64,000 bases of DNA from contig BTRK01000004.1 of assembly GCA_036245805.1 (NCBI GenBank), forward strand, positions 15,376,001-15,440,000, written 5' to 3'. This DNA is from Pristionchus mayeri (taxonomy: Eukaryota > Nematoda > Chromadorea > Rhabditida > Neodiplogasteridae). Shown in pieces: positions 11,489 to 23,389 of this stretch (position 1 is its first letter; each line of letters starts with the position of its first letter). A program made the position numbers and the translations under genes. The notes beneath the pieces are model-generated. The model made no database searches. It worked only from the letters and a program-made list of their open reading frames with translations, and was not told the origin of the DNA.

Positions 11489-13863
11489 TTTCTGTTGATC
11501 GGCCATGAATGGAATGCGGTCCTTCCCCACTACTGAGTGCACCTCCTGCCGCAGTTTCTCCTAAAATTATTTTTTATTATTTTGACGAGGAACCCTGTCT
11601 GACAGGCTCGTGCATGTATATTTAATTATATCTATGATGATACGCAAGTCGTCTCGTCCGTTGTATTTGATGGTGCAAAAATGCGTTGGTACCTGAACGT
11701 CGAGGTGGTCGGCTAAGATGAGCATCGCCCATCTCTACGTCGTCGTCGTCGTTTCCTGGCCGGCGAGGAAGAAATCCGAGCAGCATCCCATCAGATTGGT
11801 ATGACTGAAAGTTCATGTATCACATGATCCATGATCAATAATTTTAGCACTCTTGCTCGAATAATTGTCTTAAACCACATTATTTGCTTTATAATTTTCA
11901 ATACTTCTAACATTATTAATAATTTTCTGATAAAATGAGGAAACGTACTCTAGGAAGGCATTCTGCGCCATCCTCTGTTTGTAGGCGTGCACGAAGCAGG
12001 TCGGCTCGTCCTCGACGTTGTAGTCTTTCAGCGCCCGCTCGACGTTCTCGACGATGTACTCGTTGATCTGGGCAATAATGGCATCTTCAGCCCCCGTCTT
12101 CCAGATTGGGCCAGCCAGATTGGTAGGATCTGGCCCGGCGTGAACATCTCTGTCCGATGATACCGTGTTTTGGTCACTTTTAAGCAGACCTGAAACTGGC
12201 CTTCCGCATGGAGGCCTTGAACTTGCCGAACACGTGCCATCCGATGATCGGGAGCTCAGAGAGGAATGGGAAGCCCAGCCCGAGCAGCATCCACTTCGAA
12301 TCCACCAGATTCTCCAGAAACTGAAGGAGGTCGACTCTCGTCATTTTGCAGCAGAAAGATAACTTTCATACGATGATATCAGAATATGTTGGCTCTGTTT
12401 CATTTAGTCAAGTGTGGATTCGGGCTTGCTTACGCTATTGAAGTCTTCCACGTACTTCATGAGCGGCTCGCACTCGCAGTGCCTGTAGCGGTACCCGAAC
12501 AGAGCCTCGTTGATGATATTCGCGACCATTACCTATCATCGAAAGCTGTGAACATTAATTATTGGCTAGATGTCAGCTCATATCTTTTGGGTCGTTAAAA
12601 ATCGACTGTTCACTTGCTTTTATTGACGAAAACATTACTTGCACAGGCCAACACATGTCCACGTTCTCCTTGTCCTCAATGCTGCTGAGATGTTCAAGAT
12701 ATTCCGCGATCGACGATCGAACCTGTGCTTATCTTCATTTTTGCGACCGCAAGCAATTTCACTGCCTTATCCGGAAAACAATGACGTCGAAGGAATTGTC
12801 GGTCATATGAAAGGGATGGTCACTATCCACTGTCGTTAATTCGATCAGAGAGAATAGAGGGATAATTATCAATCACTGACCTGTTCTTCCATAAGATTTT
12901 TGCCCATTCCGAAATCTCGAAGGATTGAGATGGCGACGCGTCGCTGCTCGCGCCAATTGTCCCCGTTAGAATTAACGACTCCTCGAATTGATGAAGTGTA
13001 TTTATTTATCGTACACCGCATAGGTGCTTCATCAGATGCAGAAATGTGCGAGAATGAGAAGGAATAGAAAGAATAGAGAAGACAATACAAGAAGGGTAGG
13101 GGTGAAGGGAGGGGGGAAGTGCTCCGAGTGTGGGAAATGTGAATATGAAATACGAGGGTTTCACTCAAATACTCGCATTTAAAAAGGAAATGAATTGTTG
13201 TTGTTCAGTTTTGCTCACCGGCATTAGGTGCGAACGAGAACGCTTCCACCAGCACCTTGTTAGTGGGACGACCGACGAAGTCATCGCCTATAAAGTCACT
13301 AATTGCAACTCCACTTCCCGTACGTCCGACTGAAGAGGTAGTGTTGCGAATTGTGGTTTCTCGGTTCATGAAATCTATGATCGAGAGAATCAATGATATC
13401 AATCGGCAAGAATACCGCTTGATTGTATAAAAAACAAATCCTTTGTTGAAAAGTGAAAAACCTTTCTCGACGAATGCCTCTTTGATGATCTCGTAATCAG
13501 TAATTTGAACGTATGGGAATGGGCGTGAACAGTGTGTACATTCCATTTTGCTGCCTTCCCAGGCGATTGAACGTTCTGTACTGCTTCTTGAAGTCGAACT
13601 GAAAACAGTTGAGTTCGAATTTCGACTATTCGTATTTTCATTACACCCGCTAGACCTAGGAAATGATGAGACGAAAAGTAAAAGTTGGATATTTGAAAAT
13701 ACAAAAGTATTTATATTTGATGAAACATGTTCCGAACCTCGAAGAAATTGCCAATGAACGGCAGTGGAGTTGGTCCTTTCGGATAACGCGCAGTGTATTG
13801 GTAGTAGCGGATGATCGAATATACGAGAAATGTAACCGCAGCAAAAAGAAGGAGAACGAACAT

Positions 13864-14754
13864 TGTTATTCGCCTGTAACCGATTACAAAACGAAGTGAA
13901 AGCAGCCTATTTATGTGTGCACGGTAGAGGAGAACGATAAGGCGTGCCTACTCGGATTTCCGTACTCTCTATCAGGGGAGAGAACCGAGGGATTCCTCAT
14001 TCTTCCCTCATCATGAGTGATGATAGACAGAGAACTGCTCGCACTACGAACAGGGACGAAATCGACGCGAAATATGAAAGAATTGTGTACTGATTTTGGA
14101 CATATTAGTCATGTTGATAAGAACTCAATCAAGCATACGCAAAACTCAACACATACTTACACACTTTCCACGGGAAAGGCGGGGCTTCCGAAATTGAAGT
14201 GTAAACTACCGGCGATAGCTTCTGCGAGGATCCATCACATTTCGAAGCATTGGAAAACACACGAAAGATCTTGAACGACGGCGCCGAGTGTAATTCGATA
14301 TGTTTGCCGAATCAGAAAGAAGAAGTGTTGGGTGGGGCGTTCATTAATTCTTTGATCCGCGCTTCTTCGAAACGGCACACATTAATTAGTGAAATGGTCA
14401 TTGATGATCGAGAATTTGGTCTGATACTGTTAATGAATCTAAGTCATTGAACAAAGCTTTCCGAATCTGCCAAGCCCACGCAATCTCCCTCCCAATTCAT
14501 TGTTCCGATGGCCTCTGTTTGCTCTCTTCATTCACCTAAATGGTGTTTGCGTTCAATTTAATTCACGTAGGGGAAGCCCCTGCAGACTTGGCCTTCATCC
14601 GCCTAAATTCCTCATTTCGATAGTTCCAGTTTGTTTTTTCACTGCTGTCATCGACTTACAGTTTTAAATGTGTTCTTGAAACTGAAAATAACATTTGCTG
14701 CAAGTGTGCCGTTTGAATTTCTCCGCTTCTTTATACGCTCTTAATTCTAGACAA
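13864..14754. other. Intergenic, divergent promoter region
   Basis: Lies between the 5' end of the P450 pseudogene (minus) and the Srd receptor (plus). No coding segment recognised. A CTAG acceptor-like site three bases before the Srd ATG could be a trans-splice acceptor. Confidence 0.4.
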
Positions 14755-17095
14755 ATGCTCTCCATCTCCATCAGCATCATCCTCATCTTCTCATCGTTCA
14801 CTTCACTCGTCCTCATCGTCAACGTCTTCCTTCTGGTGCTCATGATGCGGCACACGCCCAAGTCATTCGCCAACTTCGGCATCGTCATGAAGTTCCACGT
14901 CGTCTGCGACATCGACACCATTCTAGCTGCAGCAGCAGGCATGAGTCGGTCGGTTTGCCATAGTGTGCCCACTTCATTTGCATGCACTCTCCCACTCCTC
15001 TCGCACTTGAATTCGAAACTTCCGGCTATCGTCTCTCCATTATGTACACACTACTAAACAATGAGAGTGTGGGAAATGAGTTGGAATTTATTTTTTTCCG
15101 AACTTTTGGGACAACTTGTTCCCCCCAGAAAAATTGATAAAGGTTGCATTCAGCGCTATCCCGATTGAAAACGCTGTCGTCTACGTCGCCTACGGTCCGT
15201 GCACGGCGATCTCCTCGACTACCTGCTTCATCGCCTACGCTAACATGGCGCTCGGAGGATCGATGACTGTTCGTACTTTTTTTGTTTTTTCCCCTATATT
15301 CATCAGCTTTATAACCTTTTAGGATATTCTGCTAACAAATACGCTTTTGCGAGTAGATGCAAAACATAAATATTCGAGCGTATTTTGTCACAACAAAAAT
15401 AACAACAAGAACATCAACAATAACAGCAATAACATCATGCAAACAAATTCAGCTCTACATCGTGCTCGTCTCCTTCATCGTGCGACTGCAGATCATGAAG
15501 AACCGGAAGCCGTCGGATCGCTCGATCATCGTGCACCTCGCCATGCTCTCGTGCCCCGTGCCCGCGGTGATACTCGTGAGTGACCACTAGAATTCAGGGC
15601 TACGGTTATCGAGGGCCCAATGAAAAACGAGGTCCCATTGGGTTGCCGGTGATACTCGTGAGTGGAACTTGTAAATTTGGAAACGAGGACGCACCCATAT
15701 CTAAATTTTTTAAACTCTGCTAGTTGCATCGATAAAGGGAGGGTGGTAAACAAAGCGGAAATTGCTCTTTCTATCGGTTATTGATATTCTTATTTTGCAA
15801 AAAATCTGGGCCGTACCGGGATTCGAACCCGGGACCTCTCGCACCCGAGGCGAGAATCATACCCCTAGACCATCCGGCCACTGGACACTGGCAAGCAAAC
15901 AATGTAAACAAGAGAAACTACGTTTGTCATGGGAAATTAAAACTTATTGCAGGTGCTCTTCCTGCGGTCGAGAAGTGACGACTCGATAGTGAGAGATATT
16001 CTGCTCAACCGCTTTCCCGAATACGCCTCGCATAATGATACGATATTTGGTAATCGTTCAACGTGCTTCTTCTAGTTGCGTTTTAACGGTACTTTCTATG
16101 AAAAAATACGACACTTGCTAATCAAATGAATCATCTTGTTCAGGTTTTGCTGATGTTCGCATCGCGAGTATGTCCATCGCGCTTACGCTGATGATAATCG
16201 CAATAATCCCACTATACTTTATAATTTTAATATTGAGGTCAGCAACAATTATAATTTGCAGTTAAGAAAACAATCGATAATTCGGTTTCAGGATGAAGAT
16301 ACTCGAGTGTTTGTCGGATTCGCATGCGTATCTCAGTGAGCGGACGAAATCGATGCACTCTCAGTTTGTAAAGGTGTGTAACCAAAACGAAAGGAACAAT
16401 AACAATGCGCCGCGCTTTCACCGAGACGAACTATCCATAGAAATAGCATTGTAAAATATAGAAAAGATGGCCTAGAATCAAAGCACATTCGAGAAATAGG
16501 AATAGTTGCTTCGTTCGAGGGACTTCGATGGGAAGTAAATTCAGATAGAAAAAAAAGAAAAAAAATGAAAATTGGGAAGTAAATTGAGATGCTTACTCTG
16601 CAATGCGCCATTTCGCCGATCGTATTCCTGACCACTCTCGTGCCAATGGAACTCGAGCACTTCGAAGTGATTCGGCACCCGATTGTTGAGGCGATGATTA
16701 ATGTGGTAAGCGCATAATCGAAAACTTCTTTATTATGAGACATCTATGCCAAAAACTATATGGAAGAGGTTTGTTCGGATAGCACTGGTAAGCTCTCGAA
16801 GCTGCCTATACATACTTTGTTCACAACTGAAGTCGTAGATTTCTATGTAAAGCTCAATCATTAGCAATTTCCTCACACAAATAATTGAATGTGCAACAAA
16901 TTCGTGTTCAGTTAGCCTGTCTCTCCACGTTGCTCAGTCCGCTCATAGTGCTGTTCTACGTTATGCCGTATCGAAGGTGATAATTTTTTTCCCTTTTTGT
17001 GAATACTTTTATACATTTTCAGAGCACTCTGCCGGTTGATCGGCGAGCGGGAGCGGCAGACTCTCAGCACGAATCTCGAGATCTCGATGACATAG
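14755..17095 (+). CDS. Srd-family seven-transmembrane chemoreceptor, intact
   Basis: Nine exons join in phase: 14,755-14,948; 15,154-15,268; 15,453-15,575; 15,953-16,049; 16,144-16,237; 16,292-16,373; 16,589-16,705; 16,912-16,976; 17,023-17,095. Total 960 nt, 319 aa, normal for Srd. TM1 is LISIS-type with LVLIVNVFLLVLMMRHTPKS; the Srd mark is VAYGPCTAISSTTCFIAYAN; TM5 is SIALTLMIIAIIPLYFIILI; TM7 ends SPLIVLFYVMPYRR. The ATG is preceded by TTAATTCTAGACAA, compatible with a trans-splice acceptor. An antisense tRNA gene sits in intron 3. Predicted membrane chemoreceptor of sensory neurons; ligand unknown. Confidence 0.85.
15808..15879 (-). tRNA. tRNA-Pro (anticodon CGG)
   Basis: A 72-nt cloverleaf on the minus strand. 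It has a TGGTCTAGGGGTATGA D-arm, anticodon stem CTCGC/GCGAG with loop CTCGGGT (anticodon CGG), and T-arm CCGGGTTCGAATCCCGG with the intact B-box. It starts GGCCGGA and ends TACGGCC plus discriminator C. Position 6-67 is a G-A mismatch. A run of six T follows the 3' end (plus strand 15,799-15,804), a Pol III terminator. It lies antisense within intron 3 of the Srd receptor. Confidence 0.9.
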
Positions 17096-18079
17096 ATTTG
17101 ACAGTCTGATTGCTCTGATTGCATAGAAACATGCACTCACAATACTACGCACGCATCTTGCCACCGTCGATTGAAAACGTAGAATATGTATTTACCTATT
17201 ATTATGTAATTTCGGAACTTTGTTTATCTTGTTACCCTAGTCAACATTTATTAATTTATTGTATTCCAATTTTTTCTAATTGTATTCTAAATTGGATTTT
17301 CCCCTTTCGTCTTTCGCCTACGTTGGCACAAAAGAGGACCATGGACTGGTCTCCTCGATCTCATTAGCGCATTCGCCCGGAGCGTGAAGCGAAAATAGAA
17401 CCGGCAATTTTAAGATCTCAAATGCTGAATGGTGGAACCAGGAAGCTGAAATAGTGTTTTTCCCCGAATACTTCATTACATTCTCTACCGATAAACTAAT
17501 ATGATAATAAACGATTTCCGGTGTAGGATACTCATAGATGAAATATGCAAATTGAGACTTTGGGAGACTGTGTGGCATGCACCAAGGTGCTCGAAACTTG
17601 TTAGAACCGATTATCCTTCCATTCCATGAAACTGCGATACTAGCTCGATTTTCTTATGAACTATTTACTCCACTTCTCGCTGCCATAAATTTTGCAGCGA
17701 TTTCATAAAATCCCCAATTTCTTTCTAGCTTCATATTCGCGTCCCGTGATAGATTAAGACTAATACGAACAGGGAATGCAAAAAATAATAATACAAAATA
17801 CTACAAATACACTGATTTGTATCTGATGCTAAAATGTTCTAACAGATACGATAATTATCCAAAGAAAAATCACAGTGAGAGAAATCCATTCTCTAACAAC
17901 TTTTTTTAAAACTTCCCGGTCAACCTTTGCACTTCATAAGCTCAATAATTTGCTTACTATTATAACTAAAGTAGCGTTCTGTGATAGATAGAGTTAGTTA
18001 GTTATTGAGTCATCAATCGAACATGTTTTTTCGACGACGTTGTCGTTCTCAACCTATTTAATATTCAACTCTCAGATCG
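17096..18079. other. Intergenic, no gene recognised
   Basis: AT-rich spacer between two plus-strand receptor genes. Only short chance frames are present. Confidence 0.4.
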
Positions 18080-19895
18080 ATGTTCCTTCCTCTAAAAGTC
18101 CAGGAGTGTTTTCTCGCTTGTCAGCGTGTTGTCTTCGTTATTACGTCGGTGCTCAGCGGAGTGTCTCTGTTTTGCCTACTCAAGAAAACACCACCCACAC
18201 AGAACAGAGTCCGAACATATCTGTTTATTCAGGTTTCTGATCAATCAGTTTTTTTTTCTAAAACATTAGTTTTCAGATCTCCGTCCAAGAAAATCAGAAT
18301 GACCTTTTAATTTTCAATTTAGATTCTTATAATGCTATCTAGCGTCAACCTCGACGTGCTATTCATGCCAATTCCGATATTTCCAGCTATAGGCGGATAC
18401 TGTGTTGGCGTAATGTGCATGGCGGGGTTGCCGCCAAATTCTGTGCTGGTTAGTTTAAAGTAAATAGTGCAAATAAAGATTACTCAGGTAGCAGTAATCA
18501 TCTAATCCACATAGGGCGGGTTCATGGCTCTCGTGGTAATAACTGGGATTGCGCAAATCGCCTGTTCCTTCTACAGGCATCAAACCATAATTCCATCGAG
18601 TAAAATTGACTCAAACTTCGCCGAAACTCATTCCCTGCGCAGGCAACGTGTTGGATCATCCAAGTGGTTATTGCCATAGTGATGCTGTCATGCCCACTCG
18701 CCTATACCTTGTATCCTTTCGACAGGGATGGCATTGTGTATCTTATTAAGGCGGTTTGTTGAAATAATATTTCGTACTTTGATGCATTCAGAGTTCATAT
18801 AACGTGTCATGGATCATGGATCGAGGTCCTGTCTTCATGCATAGACGAGATCCAGTAACTCTAGCTATATTCGTATATTTCGTCCTACTGGTGAGCGTGA
18901 CGAAATAACTTTAATTGTTGCATTTTTTTTAGAATTTAATTATATACAGTTCGGTGATTCTGCTCCTCTTCTGGCACATGTTTCATGTCCTGAAAATTGA
19001 GGTGAGTAACCAAATGTTCTTTCTCTGATAGCCTTCGCGCTCACTCGGCTGAGTATCAGCGGGGAGGAACAGACAAGTATCTTTCCCGAATGCGTCATTC
19101 TAGGTTTTATCTAGGTTTCATGTAGAAATTAATTTCATACAGATACGCATTTAGAGTAACACCAACTCCGTTTCCGCACAACATGTAAGAAAGTCGATCG
19201 TTGTGCTCTTCCTGCAGGTACCATGGTGGTGGACATTTGCAAAAAAAAATGTCTCACACGATTCAATTAAAGGAGAAATTGGGAAAAATGTCGGACCCGA
19301 ATATCTGACATTAGGCCCAAGAATTAGTTACATAATCATGACAATATGCATGCCAACTTTCATCGTTTTTTCAAGATCGCATTGCCTCTCGCTTTCATGG
19401 TTCTACCTGCCTTTATTATATTTTTTCGCTAGCTTGCGAGTGCATTTCATTTGGTTCGTTCTTTTCATTATATTTCGTTTTATCGGTGCTTGTGCGAAAA
19501 ACTTTTACTAAGTCCTTAAACTATCATAACGCACGAAGATATGAATATTTGAATTTATGGCTGCACAATATCTAACAGATCCAGTGTAAGCAAAATAAAC
19601 ATTGCGAGTCTGGTGCTTCTTTAAGACACGACCACGCATGCATAGCAAGCTATCAAAAGGTTTTCCATCAGAAGTGGTCATGAGTGTATATTGCGTGCTC
19701 GTTGTGCATCCTCTAATGCACAATCTCATTCTGCTCTCTGTGACTCCAGCATATCGACGATTTATTATCACGTCCGTCAAGTGCAATGTAGATCCCAAAT
19801 ACTTTGATCATCTTGTGAGTGATATTTCAGATAGATTCGCCGACACGGAACACAGTGGCGATTGGAAGATCATGGATTACAAGCAATTAACGTGA
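18080..19895 (+). CDS. Sri/Srh-like chemoreceptor, possibly broken
   Basis: A Str-superfamily receptor. Exon 1 (18,080-18,232) ends LLKKTPPTQNRVRTYLFIQ. Exon 2 (18,323-18,448) encodes TM2: LSSVNLDVLFMPIPIFP. Exon 3 (18,515-18,599) encodes GIAQIACSFYRHQTIIPS. Later exons encode TM4 (CWIIQVVIAIVMLSCPLAYT, about 18,643-18,750), TM5 (about 18,792-18,891), a short helix (about 18,951-19,000) and a terminal exon with VVHPLMHNLILLSVTPAYRR, the TM7 end, running to the stop at 19,893-19,895. The join between exons 3 and 4 is out of phase by one with the visible splice sites, so either a splice site is unusual or the gene is broken. The TM6 region around 19,220-19,400 is weakly supported. Confidence 0.55.
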
Positions 19896-21290
19896 ATCGC
19901 ATTCACAAGTCGAAATGAAGTGTAATAAAACACGTATTCAACACAAACTCAACTTGAAAATTTCCACCACCGAATTTGATGGATGCACAGCATTATGTGG
20001 ATCAAGATAGAGTGATGGCCAAAGAAACGATAACGAAACTAGTTAATCTATAATTTTTGAAGAACTGCGTCATAACGTTCAAAATAAATGTGGTACACTA
20101 CTGAAATATTCCTTCATATTAATATTGCCTATTATTCATTTCATAAGAAGGATATTTTAGAAACACTACGAACAATAGGTCCATAAAAATGTAAATTCCC
20201 AAACGTGTGATACAAATGGGCATGTTGGAATGAAGTAGTCATCTTCGGGAGCTACCAGAAGCATTTATTTGTTCACTATTTTTTCCATGTAACATAATAG
20301 GGCTCATTCACCGGTCTCATCATTAAGCGAATCGACTACGGCTTGGTGAGACCACAATGTGTGCGAACGCATCTGATTTATTTATTCTCGTACTGCGGAC
20401 TAATTTGGTATTGCACATTAACACACAATTTAAATTCAATTACATCTTATTTGTAAGGCATAGCAGTTTGCGTGACTTTAGTAGCATTATGATGAGTGAA
20501 TTTATAGCCGACTGCATTCCTGTATTCCGTGCTGGAAAAATTTCATGGAATTATTCTGGTTGAGAACCTCGTGAAGTAATAAACGAGAAATTTGACGGCT
20601 ATTCCGAGATTCACAAAAATTGAAGCTAAGCAAATGTAGCAGAGACGCTTGTCGTCTTGATTTAAGACGATGATATTATTAAATTATAATTTTAAACTAG
20701 TGGGCAACTTCGCCTATTTTAAAGTTAGAAGTTGCCGAAATATTTTTAAAAAAATTCCCTATTGATGCCGGAAAATTCATAATTCTCACGCCGCGTCCGT
20801 CGCAACGCGAGATGTTACAAAAGGAGCATGTTGTCTACGTTTTTTTAAAATAATTAACGATCTAGATCATGAATCTGGCCCAGCATCTGACACAGTGCCA
20901 CGGACTACTACAGGGTCGTGATACGTTAGAAGAACTATATTGATGTTTTGCACGGTAGGCGAAATCATGAATCTGACCCAGCGTCTGACCTACGGCCACT
21001 GGTTACGGTATATTACTGTAGGAGTATGGTATTGACGTTTTGTTTCGATCTTCTTATGAAATCATGGGTATGACACAACATCTGCTCTAACGCCACTTCC
21101 GGGTTACGGTACCCGGGCGGACAGACAATTATTTTTTTTTGTTTTATTTTTTTTGTTCACCTATTTTTTGGTCGTAAAACTTTTTCTTCTGGAAATTTCT
21201 GGAATGTTTTTCGTCTGCTGACCTTGTATTGTGATTCCACAGAAACTTTCAAAATCTCGCTCGAAACGAACGCGCCAGACAAAAACCCTT
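19896..21290. other. Non-coding spacer with repeats
   Basis: No gene recognised. It contains a degenerate threefold repeat (20,866-21,110), described separately, and a GGCGGACAGACA plus T-run stretch at about 21,115-21,140 that resembles the ends of many nematode non-autonomous elements. Confidence 0.45.
20866..21110. repeat. Imperfect tandem repeat, about three units
   Basis: The phrase ATCATGAATCTGGCCCAGCA and variants (with TCTGAC...GCCAC following) occur at about 20,867, 20,967 and 21,060, spaced roughly 95-100 bp and diverged. The units also share a TTGA-GTTTTG motif. No coding content. Confidence 0.5.
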
Positions 21291-23105
21291 TCAGTTTATT
21301 GCATATTTAGCAAAAATGAGAATACCTGATAGTGTGAGGAAGTTCTGTGTCGCGACGAGTGTCTGAGTGATTGCCCATCCACTCAGATCGAATATCGTAA
21401 CTAGTACGATCGTTCGGAAAATGCGACGCATCTGCTCTATTTCGAGGGCTTCTCCTAAATTAATTGTCGCTATCCGTGTGAGTGAGAGTGCGAAATTCAA
21501 ACATGTAAGCAACGCCTGGAGATGACGCACTCTATCTCTCCCTGTCTCTCGAGTTATTGTGTTGCGAGAGATCGGTATTATCATAAAGAACCGGTGGTAT
21601 AATTTCTCCGATCAGGTAACCTCGGGCTCTGATGAGTCTCCACGTGAGGACGTATACGGTGAATGCGACGACGTTAACTGCAGCAGAGGAGTACGCCCAC
21701 CAGGAGACGGCGTTGTCGTGGAAGACCGAGGGCATATTGCAGATGACGTCGCTGAAGAGGATCGAAGATCGCCACGAGAAAATCCCCCCAATGTATTCGC
21801 TGTTGATTACTGTGTATGCCTAATGAGTAGGATATCGCACTGGGAGTGATTGTGAGAGGTCCATCCTTTGTCTTCACCCTAGCGATTGCTCATGAGAGTG
21901 TCATATTCTGGCAAAGTGCATGTAAGCGTTAGAACGGAATTTCTTACCGATCGCGATAGAAGTAAAATATGAGAAAGGCGTTGTACGCAGAGAAGAGGCT
22001 GATTGCGAGGTATTGAAACTGTAGTGATAACAGGTGGATTAGTAGAAGGGGCTAACGTTCGAGAACTCATATTACGGTCTCTTCAATTTATGAACTCCTT
22101 AGCTACCCAAATGGGCAAATATGTGTGTCACATGAAGAGATGGCGACAAGATTTTTGAACTCGTCGATGGAGGTTTTACTTACAAAGAGGTATGCTGGCA
22201 CGTTAAGTTGTCGATATATACTGGGCATGGCAATGGACAACAAATCGATCGATACCAATGGAAAGCATGGTAAATGAGCCCGCAGCAACACCCATTTCGG
22301 GAAGAAACTGAAATTTATTTATTCTAGGAAAATTTTTAAAAAAAATCATCGAACCATGATGACGCTGCAAGTCCCGCTGCTAATTGTCGTTTCTCCGTAA
22401 ATTTGCGTGCCTTGGGTGAATGTTCCCAGCTAACGTCTAAATTGAGCTGCAAGGTTACACCATTTGCTTCATACCTGATGAATGACGTCGAAAAGCGCGC
22501 ATGAACCGATGAGAATGGCACACGGTGATCGCAAGGATCTGAAAAAAGGTAAAGGTAAAGGTAACGGTACATTCCCGCTCGAGGGCGAAGATTGGTAGGC
22601 AAGTGTCAATTTGGGAGGATTCGGTCTGGAGTGCCTACCATTCGCCAAACCTATTTACCTTCGTGATCTAGTACAATATCTGAAAATTAATTATATAAAA
22701 TATAGATAGAATCTACGTATCTAGCAATTTTAGTCCTGTGCAGGCCTGCTACTACATTCTATGCGATTTCCGTTCGTAGTGTCATCTATACATCTAACCA
22801 TTTTACCGTCTTGATCTTTCCACGAACCATTATCGCGTTGGTTGGATTAAATTTAACAATTTATTTTTTATTGCTTTTTAAAAATGTTATTGCTCTAAGT
22901 TAAAAAAAATTTCTATATTCTAGGCGCGATACAGAAAGTTTAGACTCATCAATGTCGGAAACTCTCACTTTGATCTAATTATGGTGAAGAGTAGAATGGA
23001 ATTGCCGAAGACTCCGACTGCAGATACTACGGCGAAGATGGTGTAGAAGCACTTGGCAGCCAGAAGATAGGATGAGGAGATCAAGGAGCAATCTTCGTTG
23101 TCCAT
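21291..23105 (-). pseudogene. Srsx-like receptor pseudogene
   Basis: ATG at 23,105 begins MDNEDCSLISSSYLLAAKCF, then TM1 with VSAVGVFGNSILLFTIIR. TM2 (about 22,476-22,540) reads LRSPCAILIGSCALFDVIHQ. The TM3 exon (about 22,190-22,310) reads GSFTMLSIGIDR then, in a different frame, LSIAMPSIYRQLNVPAYLF: an extra T near 22,246 breaks the frame. TM4 (FSAYNAFLIFYFYRDR, about 21,955), TM5 (VNVVAFTVYVLTWRLIRAR, about 21,640) and TM6 (FRTIVLVTIFDLSGW, about 21,400) follow. I find no TM7 exon before 21,100. Family features (GN in TM1, DR and P..YR after TM3, GW in TM6) fit Srsx. Confidence 0.65.
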
Positions 23106-23389
23106 GAGAGAAAGACGGAACTAAGAATATTCATCAGATCGTTCAATGTGCGATATATACAATATCTTATTCCATGATTACGATTACATATTTATGCAAT
23201 TGCGTTACGTGGGCAATTTGTACGCTGGAACGGAACAGGATAAAAACGATCAGGAACAAGCAAGTCGTTGACTTCGTTCTAGGTGATACGACTTATTTCC
23301 CACCATTTATGGGCACACCACACATCACTTGCATTTGAATATGAATGAATAGTTTCATGCGAAGATAGTTGCGAGAATTGCGAATCATT

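Larger units (their letters stand above)
4867..13863 (-). pseudogene. Cytochrome P450 (CYP2-type) pseudogene with a 5.9 kb intron
   Basis: A microsomal monooxygenase relic. The N-terminal anchor (MFVLLLFAAVTFLVYSIIRY, ATG 13,863) and PKGPTPLPFIGN hinge come first. Other pieces: [11 protein letters not shown]-helix (about 12,955), YRYRHCECEPLMKY (about 12,470), FLAGQETTTTT I-helix (about 11,760), an exon 11,489-11,560, MPYARACVLELQRF with the E-x-x-R motif (5,486-5,570), NPEEFRPERY (about 5,330), heme loop PFSIGKRICAGE (5,180-5,237) and a last exon 4,867-5,018. Lesions: an extra base near 13,511 shifts the frame before VQITDYE; TTG has become TAG at 11,735-11,737 after the I-helix; a frameshift near 5,525; and the donor after the heme exon reads AT instead of GT at 5,178-5,179. 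Neighbouring phases otherwise match, so this was once a normal gene. The intact P450s at 42-45 and 56-59 kb are its relatives. Confidence 0.85.
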
